Source: Korobacter sp963703075 (GTDB taxonomy: Bacteria; Acidobacteriota; Terriglobia; Terriglobales; Acidobacteriaceae). From it: a DNA stretch of 64,000 nucleotides. Positions 16,671 through 25,882 of the stretch are shown piece after piece (the first letter of the stretch is position 1; each line of letters begins with the position of its first letter). A model generated the notes under the pieces. That model was not told the origin of the DNA. It searched no databases and was given only the letters and a program-made list of their open reading frames with translations. A program made the translations under genes and the position numbers. Location of the stretch: NCBI GenBank assembly GCA_963703075.1, contig OY969786.1:3348001-3412000 (forward strand). Direction: 5' to 3'.

Positions 16671-17777
16671 ATGCCTTTGCGTCGCTGCTTCTTTGCACTG
16701 CCCTTGTTGATGGTTCTCTGCGCCGCCAGCTCTTATCCCATGACCAACGTAAAGAAAGATCTATTCGGCAAAATGCCCGACGGCGCTCCGGTTGACATCT
16801 ACACCCTCAAAGACGGCGCCATCGAAGCGCGGATCACCACTTACGGCGCACGCTTGGTCTCTGTCATCACGCCCGACCGCAAAGGCCACCCCGCCGATAT
16901 CGTCCTCGGCTACGACAACCTCGACGGCTACCTCAAGGACACCGCTTCATTTGGCTCCAGCGTCGGCCGCTACGCCGGACGCATTGCCAATGGCACCTTC
17001 ACACTCGACGGTCACGCCTACACCCTTCCCAAGAATGACGGCAACAACACCCTGCATGGCGGCCCTGAAAATTTCGGCAAGCAGCTTTGGCAGGCCACGG
17101 AAATTCCCAACGGCGTCGAGCTTACGTATGTCAGCCCCGACGGACAGGCCGGCTTCCCCGGCACTCTCACCACCAAGGTCCGCTATACCCTGTCCGGTCA
17201 CGACTTGAAGATTGAGTACACCGCCACCACCGACAAGAACACCGTCCTCAACCTCACCAATCATGCTTATTTCAACCTGTCCGGCGAGGGCAGCCCCGAC
17301 ATCCTGAAGCAGGAAGTCAAAATCAACGCGTCGAAGTTCGTTCCCGTCAATGCCGCCCTGATCCCGACCGGTGAAATTTCGGATGTCGCAGGAACTCCTC
17401 TCGACTTCCGCCAGCTCACCCCCATCGGCAAGAACATTGGCGTTACGAATGACCAGCTGAAATACGGCATCGGCTACGACCTCAGTTATGCCCTCGAGAA
17501 CAACGGCAAGTTCGTGCCCGGGGCGGAAGCCTATGACCCTTCCACCGGACGCGTCCTCGAAATCTCCACCGATCAGCCCGCCGTGCACTTCTACAGTGGC
17601 AACCACATGGATGGCCCCATCGGAAAAAGCGGGCACAAGTACAACTTTCGCACCGCCTACGCGTTCGAAACCCAGCACTATCCCGACTCACCGAATGAGC
17701 CCAGCTTCCCCACGACCGAGCTAAAAGCCGGCGAGACCTTCCACTCCACTACCGTTCTGCGCTTCAGCACGCGCTGA
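16671..17777 (+). CDS. galM: Aldose 1-epimerase (mutarotase), exported
   Basis: Interconverts alpha and beta anomers of galactose or glucose. From the ATG at 16671 the 368-residue protein has a signal peptide (MPLRRCFFALPLLMVLCAAS), and then the galactose-mutarotase fold with NTLHGGPENFGKQLW, NLTNHAYFNLSG (catalytic-region histidines) and LEISTDQPAVHFYSGN. The exported form suggests action on sugars released outside the cell. A second ATG at 16740 would remove the signal peptide. No sugar-catabolic genes are adjacent. Confidence 0.88.
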   Translation: MPLRRCFFALPLLMVLCAASSYPMTNVKKDLFGKMPDGAPVDIYTLKDGAIEARITTYGARLVSVITPDRKGHPADIVLGYDNLDGYLKDTASFGSSVGRYAGRIANGTFTLDGHAYTLPKNDGNNTLHGGPENFGKQLWQATEIPNGVELTYVSPDGQAGFPGTLTTKVRYTLSGHDLKIEYTATTDKNTVLNLTNHAYFNLSGEGSPDILKQEVKINASKFVPVNAALIPTGEISDVAGTPLDFRQLTPIGKNIGVTNDQLKYGIGYDLSYALENNGKFVPGAEAYDPSTGRVLEISTDQPAVHFYSGNHMDGPIGKSGHKYNFRTAYAFETQHYPDSPNEPSFPTTELKAGETFHSTTVLRFSTR

Positions 17778-17787
17778 CAAATGTGAG

Positions 17788-17820
17788 TGCCCCACCCTTG
17801 CCCAGCGCCAGGGTGGGTCG
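17788..17820. repeat. Short hairpin repeat after galM
   Basis: CCCACCCT (17791-17798) and AGGGTGGG (17810-17817) form a perfect stem. The string resembles the hairpins in the tandem repeat at 32.8 kb (ccccatcct / agggtgggg), so it probably belongs to a dispersed hairpin family and may double as a weak terminator for galM. Confidence 0.5.
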
Positions 17821-17929
17821 CAGTCCCGCCCGCAACGCCAAAAGCTTATCGTTTGGGTCTCTTTGAAATTGGAAGCGGGTCGCCCGTGGCAGCAGTTTGA
17901 ATCGACGCCGGTTTTACGAAAGGATCGCG

Positions 17930-18355
17930 ATGCATCTGCAGGCTTCTGAAGCCATCTCCATCGCTCTCATCATCGGTGGCGGCGTCCTCTACCACCTTTG
18001 CCAGAAATCCACCCCGGCGCTCGTTGATCCCTTCCTCGCCCTCTGCATCTCGTTTGGATTGGCATCGATCGTGTGCCTGGCTCTTTCGCTCGCCCGCCGT
18101 GGCGTTTCCGCGGAGCAGTTCCAGCGCCTCAACTGGGCCTCTATCGGCCTCGGCCTCTCCGTGGTCGCGATCGAATCCGGATACCTCATCGGTTACCGCT
18201 TCGGATTGAAGCTGAACATCACCTCATTCGCCTGCAACACCATGGTCGCCCTCGTCCTGCTCGGGGTGGGGACCTTCCTCTATCGCGAGAGTTTCACTCT
18301 TCGCAATGCCAGCGGTATGGCGCTCTGTGTGGTTGGATTGTTGCTCTTGCGCTGA
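17930..18355 (+). CDS. DMT/EamA-like small membrane protein
   Basis: A 141-residue protein with four predicted transmembrane helices: MHLQASEAISIALIIGGGVL, FLALCISFGLASIVCLAL, a third around 75-95, and a C-terminal GMALCVVGLLLLR. This is about half an EamA transporter, like small multidrug resistance or paired DMT proteins that work as dimers. The ATG at 17930 has an aaagga ribosome site; an in-frame ATG at 17897 lacks one. It converges with the frameshifted peptidase gene. Confidence 0.72.
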   Translation: MHLQASEAISIALIIGGGVLYHLCQKSTPALVDPFLALCISFGLASIVCLALSLARRGVSAEQFQRLNWASIGLGLSVVAIESGYLIGYRFGLKLNITSFACNTMVALVLLGVGTFLYRESFTLRNASGMALCVVGLLLLR

Positions 18356-18359
18356 ACCC

Positions 18360-19293
18360 TTACTTCTTCTCCGTGATCGCCGCGCGGATCGCCGCGTCCG
18401 GCGCCTTGGCATCGAAGCTCGCCGTCTTCCCTTGCACCGTGATTCCCAGTTTCTTCCACATTTCAGGCAGGTCCACCGCCTCCGGCTTGTCACTCATCTC
18501 GCGATAGAGATTCATCAGCACCTGCGTTCCCGTCGCCGTGTCGCCCATCTGCAGCGCTCGTTCGATCGGCCAATCTTCGGTGATGACTCCACCGTTCTCC
18601 AGGATCGCCCGCAACGCGTCCTGCAATCCTTTCTGATTATGCGTCTGCTCGCGGATTCGCACATCGGCCACCAGGCAAAACAGCGCGCCGCCCCAGTACG
18701 TCCGTCCCCAGGTGTGCGTGCTGGTCCAGCCCTTCGTCGTCAGGCTGCGGCTCCCCCTGGTGCATGTCGCGCACGGTTTCGTACCACATCTCTTCCACCG
18801 GAAATTGCCCGGCCTGCACCCGCGCTACTGGCTCCACGTAAACCGAGATCCCTTCCTCGATCCAATGCTGCCGCCGCGGCATCGAGGGAAACGCCAAATG
18901 GATCATCTCATGCGTCAGCATCCAGTCGCCCATCAGGTCGCTCTTAGACGTATGCTGTCCCAGCGAGATCACGATCAGGCCGCCGCCCGCCGGGTACGTG
19001 ACCCCGTGATGCACCCCATCCCGATCGTCCGCGCTGATCTTCAACCTGAGGTGCTTCGCCGGAAACCGCCCGTAATAGGTCGCCACCGCTTCGGCCGCCC
19101 GTTGCACCCACTGCATCAAGTCGTCCTGCGAAACGTCGAGCGTTCCCGCCGGCAATGTGACCTCGATCGTTCCACCGCCGATCGACAGCGTGCGCACCGG
19201 CGCCTCTGCCGGGAAAATGCAGCCGCCGGGCAGCAACAGCAAGCACGAAAGTAAAACTTTGCACAGCACAGTACGTAGAAGTGGATGTTTCAC
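18360..19293 (-). pseudogene. Exported zinc metallopeptidase, interrupted by a frameshift
   Basis: The first frame (19293 down) encodes an export signal with a weak lipobox (LLLLPGGC), then a gluzincin-type active site H128-E-M-I-H132 with a downstream glutamate in HWIEEGISVY. This reading then runs into non-conserved sequence, while the next frame continues the same protein (THTWGRTYWGGALF then DVRIREQTH) to a stop at 18360. A single extra base, most simply in the GGG run at plus positions 18730-18732, would restore one frame of about 310 codons. Restored, it reads like a M1/M61-related basic peptidase family of acidobacteria. It is either a decayed gene or a base-call error. Confidence 0.75.
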
Positions 19294-20517
19294 CCCTTCA
19301 TTCTAGGGCTTATCCGGTGGTTTGAAAGCCGGAACGGCATGCAGGCCAAGGTAAGATCCAGCAAGGGTCTGCCATTTCTTTCGCGAAGCCAGCGATTCAA
19401 AGGCTCCGAGTACCAGCGGGCTATTGCCGTGCCGAGAGCCCAGGAAATGAGCAGCATCGCCGGAATGGAAAGAGTTGGGTGTGCTCGCAAGAAGTTATTG
19501 CGGAGGACAATCGATACGCCCAGGACGACAACCAGCATATGCGTGAGATAGATTTCGTAACTGCTACGTCCTAAGCTTGATAAAGCAGAGAGTGTCACGC
19601 GACTTCGCTTGTTGTCATTCACCGTCGATAAAATAAATAGGCATGTTCCGCCCGCCAGGGCGCTGAAGTCCAGACCAGCCGCGTAAAGCAGTTGAAAGCG
19701 ATTGAAAGGTCGCACCACCAGCACGAGCGTCATGAGAGACAGCCCCAATGAGCGAAGGGCCAGCCTTTCTCGGTCACTAAACTTTGCACGCGACGCCGCG
19801 AGCGCCGTCAAACACCCCATCGCGATGGCTTCCATGCAGGACAGGTAACCATGAATGGACCGATTCATAGCCGTGCCTGGAATGCGTCCGGGCAAAAGGT
19901 CCGGCAACGATGAATAGGAAGGCGATGACCTGGAAAATCTTTCCCCGTCGATTTGCTAAGCAAAACAGGGGAAAGAACAAATAGAAAACCTCCTCGACCG
20001 AAAGCGACCAAAGCACCGTCCACCCCATGGGGAGTTTTCCGAAGATTGCTTCGTAATGAGGCACCTGAAATGTGAGACACGCCAGAAGCACATGAAACAA
20101 TGAGCCGTTACTGGCTGGGATTTGGAATCCGTCCGCCCTTAGATAATGCAGGCTGCTGAGTACGATGAGCGTCGCGATCAGTAGAGGAAATATGCGAGCC
20201 ACTCGAAATCGATAGAATGCTTTCGACTCTATTTGGCTCAAACTGCCCCATCTTCGCAGGGTCATTCGCATGATCACGAAACCAGACACCGCAAAAAACA
20301 TGACGACGCCATTCAGGCCATTCCAGTAGAGAGGTCCGGAAATCCACGATGGTATTCCGCGATGCAGGTAGATTCCGCAGCCATTGAAGCGTTCGTGCAC
20401 ATGATGCAGAAGAACGAAGAGAATTGCGATTCCGCGGAGATTGTCTATATCTTCTAGTCGCCCTGACCTTTGTTTGGAATCTAGTAGACTATGAGTTGCT
20501 AGCGGGCCTAAAGACAT
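19290..20517 (-). pseudogene. Acyltransferase 3 family (OafA/YrhL-like) membrane protein, frameshifted
   Basis: The N-terminal frame starts at 20517 and has DIDNLRGIAILFVLLHH, the acyltransferase-3 entry motif with the conserved R-G and histidine pair, and later LWSLSVEEVFYLFFPL. After VAGPFA the frame drifts. A second frame from about 19905 to 19290 carries the remaining membrane helices (GRSSYEIYLTHMLVVVLGV is a hallmark). The switch is a +1 base in the region 19885-19900 (runs of TTTT/CCC). The intact product would O-acetylate cell-surface sugars. Base composition is visibly more AT-rich than its neighbours, suggesting acquisition by transfer. It overlaps the start of the metallopeptidase by four bases. 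Confidence 0.8.
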
Positions 20518-20644
20518 GGTTCCAGACTAGAAGTCTCTCTAACTTGGGGTCAATCGCCGCATCGATTCGCAATTCTTGTAATTCCCATAATGCCCCTCTC
20601 TCACTTTTGCGTGTGACAGAACAACCCACCTTCGCCCGCCGCCA

Positions 20645-20674
20645 AACAAAATGCCAGCCCTCATCAGGCTGGCA
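20645..20674 (-). terminator. Intrinsic terminator of the tRNA-Thr gene
   Basis: On the minus strand GCCAGCC-tgatga-GGGCTGGC (plus 20653-20672) is followed by ATTTTGTTT, placed about 25 bases downstream of the tRNA 3' end. Confidence 0.7.
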
Positions 20675-20697
20675 AAATCTCGAGAACACAAATTTTA

Positions 20698-20773
20698 TGG
20701 AGCCGACGACCAGACTTGAACTGGTGACCTGCCGATTACGAATCGGCTGCTCTACCAACTGAGCTACGTCGGC
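20698..20773 (-). tRNA. tRNA-Thr (anticodon CGT)
   Basis: Cloverleaf on the minus strand: acceptor GCCGACG pairs with CGTCGGC; D-arm GCTC-AGTTGGTA-GAGC; anticodon stem GCCGA/TCGGC with loop TTCGTAA (anticodon CGT, codon ACG); T-arm ACCAG-TTCAAGT-CTGGT. The discriminator is T and the CCA end is encoded (20698-20700). Confidence 0.96.
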
Positions 20774-20784
20774 CTGATTTCGAT

Positions 20785-20811
20785 TTTATATGTGCGTGCG
20801 CCGCGCGTAAA
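20785..20811 (-). promoter_or_regulatory. Probable promoter of the tRNA-Thr gene
   Basis: On the minus strand TTTACG (plus 20806-20811) and TATAAA (plus 20785-20790) are separated by 15 bases, with the tRNA 5' end 12 bases after the -10 box. The spacing is short, so this is moderate support. Confidence 0.42.
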
Positions 20812-20827
20812 GGCGCGCCCCGCAGCC

Positions 20828-22348
20828 TCACTCGTTCGCGGGCTCGATCGATTGCAGCGCATCGGCCGCGGATTTCACTCGCGCGCGCACCTTCTCCACG
20901 CTCTCCGCAATCGCCGCCACCTTTTCATTCAATCCGCGCTGCTGCGCCGTAGCGCCCAACTTCAACGCCCCATCGGACACGCTTCGCGCCACCGTCAGCA
21001 GGTGCGCCAGCGCATCGGCGTGCGGCTTCCAGTTATATTCCGTGAGCCGGGTTTTCTGGAACTCGTGCCACTCATCCGTCAACCGCGCGTCCACCGCCAC
21101 CAGTTGCATCAGCGCCCCGGCGAAATCCGCGCGGAAGCTCTTCTCGCCCCCGTAATCGGCGCGGAACGCTTCCACCTCCGACGCGGTGAGCGTCACATTG
21201 CCATTCGGCAACGGCACCACGTTCGAGGCGCCGGGCTCTGCCGTACGCACGAAGCGTCGAATCGTTCCCTGTACGGTTTCCAGCCTTTGCAATTCCCGGT
21301 CGGCCACGCTGGCCGACGTTCTCGGCATGGCATATGCGGGCGCCTCTGCCGGTTGCGGCGGCCCCACCGTCCGTTGCGGCGGTTTCACCGCAACCGAATC
21401 CGCCAGCGGCACAATCGGCTGGGCTCCCCCCATCCCCGGCCCCGGAACCCGGCTTGCCGGAGCGGCTTGCGCGTTGTCTTTCGCCCGGGCGGCGGTCTTT
21501 CCGAACCGCCGGTTGTCGACCGCTTTCTTCAACCGCGAAACGTGACGCAGCTCTTCCTGCGCGCGGCTGTACTCCTCGTTCAGGATCTTCCCTTCGTCCA
21601 CTTCCGCCAGGTGCTTCACGATTACATCGCCGTCCACCCGGCTCATGATGCTCCCGCCATCCTGCTGCACCTTGGCGGCAAAGGTCTTCACTTCGTTCGC
21701 CGCGCGCTTGAACAGCCGGTCGAAGTGGTCCCCGAAAAACACGTTGTACGAGGCTACCGTCGCCAGCACTCGCGGATGCATGAACGATGCGTCCAGCGTC
21801 TGCTTGATGTCGCGCACCTTTTGAATCACGCCGCTGTCGATCAGTTCGTCGAAGTGCCGGAAGTCCCCAACTTCCTGTCGCAGGAAGTGAAACTCGCGTA
21901 CCAGTTGCATGTGCTCGTTGGGAGGCGCCGGCATCGGCAGATCGCCGTAGATGCGGCGCAGGTCGTGCTCGCAGCGCTCGATCCGCGGAGAATATTCTTC
22001 CTCCTCGTCAGCGCTATCGTCCGCTCTCGATGACTGCAGCCGGTACAGCGCCGAGGCGATCACGTCCACCTTGTCGCGATCCTCTTTGCGGCGTTGCGCT
22101 TTCGCAGCGAAGAAGCGCAGCAGAGCTTCCCCCGAGGCTCGTTGCTCCGGCGACTTCAACCCGTCGCGAATCATCTGCGGAGAAACCGCCAGGTCCATCA
22201 GCAGCACGAAGCGTCGCAGCACGTCAGGATCGTGCGCAATCGCGGGCGGAGCCGGCACTTCATGCCCCAGCGCGGTTTCCAGGAGCAAAAGATAAAACGA
22301 GTGCACCGCCGAGAGGTCTTGCCCGAACTGTTCAGCAGACTGCGGCAA
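20828..22348 (-). CDS. Large helical/coiled-coil protein of unknown function
   Basis: A 506-residue soluble protein, highly charged and helix-prone (many E/K/R/A heptad-like stretches at 60-130 and 440-500), with an Ala/Pro-rich linker at about 300-350 (KPPQRTVGPPQPAEAPA). No signal peptide, membrane segment or catalytic motif is visible, and I do not recognise the family. It starts at TTG 22348 with a GAGG ribosome site nine bases upstream. It lies between tRNA-Thr and an acyl-CoA dehydrogenase on the same strand, with about 115 bp to the latter. It could be a structural or scaffold protein; this is inference from composition only. Confidence 0.7.
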   Translation of the reverse strand: MPQSAEQFGQDLSAVHSFYLLLLETALGHEVPAPPAIAHDPDVLRRFVLLMDLAVSPQMIRDGLKSPEQRASGEALLRFFAAKAQRRKEDRDKVDVIASALYRLQSSRADDSADEEEEYSPRIERCEHDLRRIYGDLPMPAPPNEHMQLVREFHFLRQEVGDFRHFDELIDSGVIQKVRDIKQTLDASFMHPRVLATVASYNVFFGDHFDRLFKRAANEVKTFAAKVQQDGGSIMSRVDGDVIVKHLAEVDEGKILNEEYSRAQEELRHVSRLKKAVDNRRFGKTAARAKDNAQAAPASRVPGPGMGGAQPIVPLADSVAVKPPQRTVGPPQPAEAPAYAMPRTSASVADRELQRLETVQGTIRRFVRTAEPGASNVVPLPNGNVTLTASEVEAFRADYGGEKSFRADFAGALMQLVAVDARLTDEWHEFQKTRLTEYNWKPHADALAHLLTVARSVSDGALKLGATAQQRGLNEKVAAIAESVEKVRARVKSAADALQSIEPANE

Positions 22349-22465
22349 AGCTTGGGCCTCACAAATCGTTTAGTTACGCGCAGCATAGTTCAGCCGCGCT
22401 TCCCAGTACAAGCAAATCCCGTGCCCGATGGGTGACTTCCGGCTTACGTCCCTGGCTCCCGGCAC

Positions 22466-23644
22466 CTACTTCCCACCCATCACCATCTTCGCAATCGTCA
22501 TCAGCTGCATGTTTGAAGTGCCTTCGTAAATCTTGCCGATCTTGGCGTCACGAAAGTACTTCTCGACCGGGTAATCTTTCGTGAAACCGTAGCCGCCGTA
22601 AATCTCCACGCACAACGACGCCACTCGCTCGGCTACTTGCGAAGCAAACAGCTTCGTCATCGCCGCTTCCTTCACGAAATTCATCCCCGCATCCTTCATG
22701 CGTGCCGCGTTGTAAACCATCATCCGGACCGCTTCAATCTCCGTCGCCATCTGCGCAATCTGGAACTGGATTCCCTGGAAGGACGACAACGCCTGCCCGA
22801 ACTGCTTGCGCTCCTGCGCGTATTTGGCCGCGTATTCCCACGCCCCGCGCGCCAATCCAAGCATCTGCGCGCCGATCCCAATACGCCCTTCATTCAGCGT
22901 TTCAATCGCGATCTTGTAGCCCTTGCCGACTTCGCCCAGCACATTCTCTTTCGGCACCTTGCAGTCTTCCAAAATCAGCTCGCATGTGCTCGATGCCCGG
23001 ATGCCCAGCTTGTCTTCTTTCTTGCCGACCGTGAAGCCTTCAAAATCCTTCTCCACCAGGAACGCCGTAATCCCCTTGTACCCCGCGCCGGGATCCACGG
23101 TCGCCAGTAGTACGAACAGGCTTGCCTCCTTCCCGTTCGTAATCCAGAGCTTCCTTCCATTGACAACATAATGATCGCCCTTGGCTTCGGCGCGCGTCTG
23201 CAGCGCAAACGCATCGGAGCCAGAACCCGCTTCGCTCAACGCATAGGCGCCCACCCATTCACTCGCCATCTTCGGCAAGTAGCGTTTTTTCTGCTCCGCG
23301 TTTCCCCAGCGCAGCAGGGCGTTGTTCACCAGCGTGTTCTGCACGTCCACGATCACGCCCGCCGAGGCATCCACGCGCGACATCTCTTCCACCGCCAGGA
23401 TCGCCTCGAAGAATGTCCCGCCTCCGCCGCCGTATTCTTCCGGCACCTCGATCCCCATCAGCCCGAGCTGGTGGAACTGCTCGATCAGCGAGTGCTCGAA
23501 CACTCCCTTCTCATCCATTTCCTTTACATGCGGACGTACCGCCTCCTCCGCAAATTGCCGCACGTTGTCGCGGAACAGGATTTCATCTTCGGTCAGTTGG
23601 ACGAGGGGAGCAGGACCGTGCGCTTTCAGGGTTGCTTCAGACAT
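22466..23644 (-). CDS. Acyl-CoA dehydrogenase (short/branched-chain type)
   Basis: FAD enzyme introducing the alpha-beta double bond into acyl-CoA, with electrons passed to ETF; cytoplasmic. The 392-residue chain has the usual three-part fold: helical N-terminal domain (1-130), middle beta domain with YALSEAGSGSDAF and KLWITNGKEA (FAD/substrate contacts), and C-terminal helices ending with ARG-less IYEGTSNMQL, which carries the catalytic glutamate position. Chain-length specificity cannot be read. With scoAB elsewhere in the window, this suggests fatty-acid or branched-chain amino-acid oxidation. Confidence 0.93.
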   Translation of the reverse strand: MSEATLKAHGPAPLVQLTEDEILFRDNVRQFAEEAVRPHVKEMDEKGVFEHSLIEQFHQLGLMGIEVPEEYGGGGGTFFEAILAVEEMSRVDASAGVIVDVQNTLVNNALLRWGNAEQKKRYLPKMASEWVGAYALSEAGSGSDAFALQTRAEAKGDHYVVNGRKLWITNGKEASLFVLLATVDPGAGYKGITAFLVEKDFEGFTVGKKEDKLGIRASSTCELILEDCKVPKENVLGEVGKGYKIAIETLNEGRIGIGAQMLGLARGAWEYAAKYAQERKQFGQALSSFQGIQFQIAQMATEIEAVRMMVYNAARMKDAGMNFVKEAAMTKLFASQVAERVASLCVEIYGGYGFTKDYPVEKYFRDAKIGKIYEGTSNMQLMTIAKMVMGGK

Positions 23645-23917
23645 AACAGTTCTCCGAGGTTGGCGAAACCGATGATTCTATCAGGAACTGAAGGCCCGCT
23701 TTCGCCCAGAGGTAAAGCACCGGCTAAAGGCCGCGTTCCCCGCGGTCACAACCATTTTGCGCTTCAACCTCGGGTAAGCACCGGGTAAAGCGGCGCTTCA
23801 GCGCTGCGTCCTTCGTTGTCCATAATTCTGGGCTTCAGCCCCCGGGCGCTTTAACAAGCCGCCATTCGAGTTGCGGTACTATAACCCGCTCACGCAAACT
23901 CATCACTGAGGTCGGTC

Positions 23918-24757
23918 ATGTCCTGCACCCCGGAAGTCCTTCGCAATGTGCCGCTGTTCTCTCTCCTCGACGACGAAGAAGTCGCGGTCCTCGGCGCCCA
24001 GGTCGAATTGAAAAAGTTCGCCGCCCGCCAGCGCATCTACAAAATGGGAGAACCCGGAGGCCGCGCCTACGTGATCGTCTCCGGCTCCGTCCTGGTCACC
24101 ACCGTCGATCAGGACGGCCAGGAAGTCACCGTCGACCAGCCGGGCGTCGGTGAATTTTTCGGCTTCGCCTCCATGATCGAGGGCATCCCGCACCAGACTA
24201 CCGCCGTCGCCGTCACCAATACCGATTGCGTCGAGATCGACCGCGACGACATTGAAACGCTCCTCCAGAAGCGTCCTCATGCCGGCATCGACCTGCTCAC
24301 CATGGTCTCCCGCCAGTTTCATACCGCTCATCAACTCGTCCGCTTGCGCTCCCAGCGCAATCCCAACGAAGTCATCGAAGAGCGCACGACCTTCGGCCAG
24401 CGCATCGCCGATGGCGTCGCCCAGTTCGGTGGCTCCTGGGCATTCATCATCTCCTTCGGCGTCATCTTGGTCATCTACACCCTGATCAATGTCCACCTCG
24501 GCGGACATGCGTGGGATCCTTATCCCTTCATTCTCCTCAACCTGTTCCTGTCGATGCTGGCCGCTATCCAGGCCCCGGTCATCATGATGAGCCAGAATCG
24601 CCAGGACATGAAAGACCGACTCCGCGGCGAACTCGACTACGACGTCAACCGGCGCGCCGCTGCCGATATCCAGGGCCTCGCGCGGAAGATGAACCTCGTC
24701 AGCGAAAAAATCGAAGATTTAGAGGAGATGGTACGAACCAAAGGCAGCGTGACTTAG
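23918..24757 (+). CDS. Cyclic-nucleotide-binding domain protein fused to DUF1003 membrane domain
   Basis: 279 residues. An N-terminal cNMP-binding beta-barrel (about 8-125; GEPGGRAYVIVSGSV and the phosphate-cassette-like GEFFGFASM segment) is followed by a DUF1003 region (about 155-260) with two transmembrane helices (AFIISFGVILVIYTLI and PFILLNLFLSMLAAIQAP) and the family string VIMMSQNRQ. A coiled-coil tail ends the protein. A GAGGT ribosome site lies five bases before the ATG. The layout suggests a membrane protein gated or regulated by a nucleotide; the DUF1003 activity is unknown. Confidence 0.85.
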   Translation: MSCTPEVLRNVPLFSLLDDEEVAVLGAQVELKKFAARQRIYKMGEPGGRAYVIVSGSVLVTTVDQDGQEVTVDQPGVGEFFGFASMIEGIPHQTTAVAVTNTDCVEIDRDDIETLLQKRPHAGIDLLTMVSRQFHTAHQLVRLRSQRNPNEVIEERTTFGQRIADGVAQFGGSWAFIISFGVILVIYTLINVHLGGHAWDPYPFILLNLFLSMLAAIQAPVIMMSQNRQDMKDRLRGELDYDVNRRAAADIQGLARKMNLVSEKIEDLEEMVRTKGSVT

Positions 24758-24822
24758 ATCACACGCACGAACGTTTCGTATCAGGCTACAACTTCAGTCG
24801 CTCCGAAAGTCTGTCGGGAAAA

Positions 24823-25701
24823 CTACGATCGGCTGCGATACACCACTCTGAGCTTATCCACTTCCAGGGTGCGCGCGATCTGCTTGCGCGCATGCATCGC
24901 CCATGGCCCGCTGGCGTCTAGTTTGGTGTAGGTGCGCCAGTGACGCAGCGCCTTGCGCGGCTGCTTCAGCTTTTCGTAAGCAAGCGCCAGGTTGTAGTGA
25001 GCGTCCGCGTAGGTCGGCGCCAGCATGATTGCCGCCCGGTAGGCCCGGACCGCTTCTTCCATCCGGCCCGTCTCGTCGAGCACGTTCCCCAGGTCGAAGT
25101 ACGCCAGCGCGTACCGCGGATCCACCTCGATCGCCTGCAGGTAGTGGAACTCCGCCCGCTTAAAGTTCCCCCGGTTGTAATACACCGTGCCCAGGTTGAT
25201 ATGCGCCGCTGCGTGCGCCGGATCCAACTCCAGCACCTTCATATATGCCGCGATCGCTTCCATGTGGCTGTTGGGATCTTCTTCCAGTGAAACCCCGCGC
25301 GCGAAAAATTCCGCCGCCGTCTCCGGGTTGTATAGCGGTCGCACGTTGGCCGACACCACTTGCCCGAACGGGGAAAACTCCATCGTGTATTGGCCCGCGA
25401 TCGGGTCCATCCCTACTCCCTCGTGCCGGAAAGAAACTCTTCCCCGCACCAGGTTCGACGAGGCTTCCAGCAACGGATTCTCCAGCCCCGCTACCTGCTT
25501 CTGCATCGCCTGCAGCGACTCGCGGATCATCGCTGGACGCACCTTTTGCGCCCGGAGATCGCGTACTTTCTTGACTTGAATGAGATCGAAAAAGGAGTAG
25601 CTCTCGGATGGTGTCAGCAGTCCCGCCCGCTCCCAACCGCTCAACTGCCTGGCCGAGATATGGAGGATCCGCAGTACGTCCGCTCGATGGTAACGATTCA
25701 T
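24823..25701 (-). CDS. MerR-like HTH plus TPR protein
   Basis: 292 residues starting MNRYHRADVLRIL. Residues 4-75 form a MerR-type helix-turn-helix (RQLSGWERAGLLTPSESYSF) without the metal-binding or coiled-coil tail of classical MerR. Residues 140-270 contain four TPR units (HINLGTVYYNRGNFKRAEFH, AYFDLGNVLDETGRMEEAVR, DAHYNLALAYEKLKQ). This HTH-TPR combination is frequent in acidobacteria and may be a one-component regulator assembled through protein contacts. The start is chosen at 25701 because the HTH begins there; an earlier in-frame ATG adds 18 unrelated residues. Target genes are unknown. Confidence 0.78.
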   Translation of the reverse strand: MNRYHRADVLRILHISARQLSGWERAGLLTPSESYSFFDLIQVKKVRDLRAQKVRPAMIRESLQAMQKQVAGLENPLLEASSNLVRGRVSFRHEGVGMDPIAGQYTMEFSPFGQVVSANVRPLYNPETAAEFFARGVSLEEDPNSHMEAIAAYMKVLELDPAHAAAHINLGTVYYNRGNFKRAEFHYLQAIEVDPRYALAYFDLGNVLDETGRMEEAVRAYRAAIMLAPTYADAHYNLALAYEKLKQPRKALRHWRTYTKLDASGPWAMHARKQIARTLEVDKLRVVYRSRS

Positions 25702-25882
25702 CGGGTGTTCGTGAGTATCGCCGTAGCCACCCTCATTATCCGAGGATCGCCACACGTACGCAATAAGATACCCCTGAAAACAAGCGATTTCTGAGGAAAA
25801 AGAGTACCAAACTCCACACCCTTCCCAACCCCGGAATTGCCCTCAAATTCCCTCGCTTGCTCCTTGTATTCCCCTCCGCCAA

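Noticed and set aside
20518..20900. Attachment site or integrase at tRNA-Thr
   Set aside because: No repeat of the tRNA 3' end and no recombinase gene was found within several kb.
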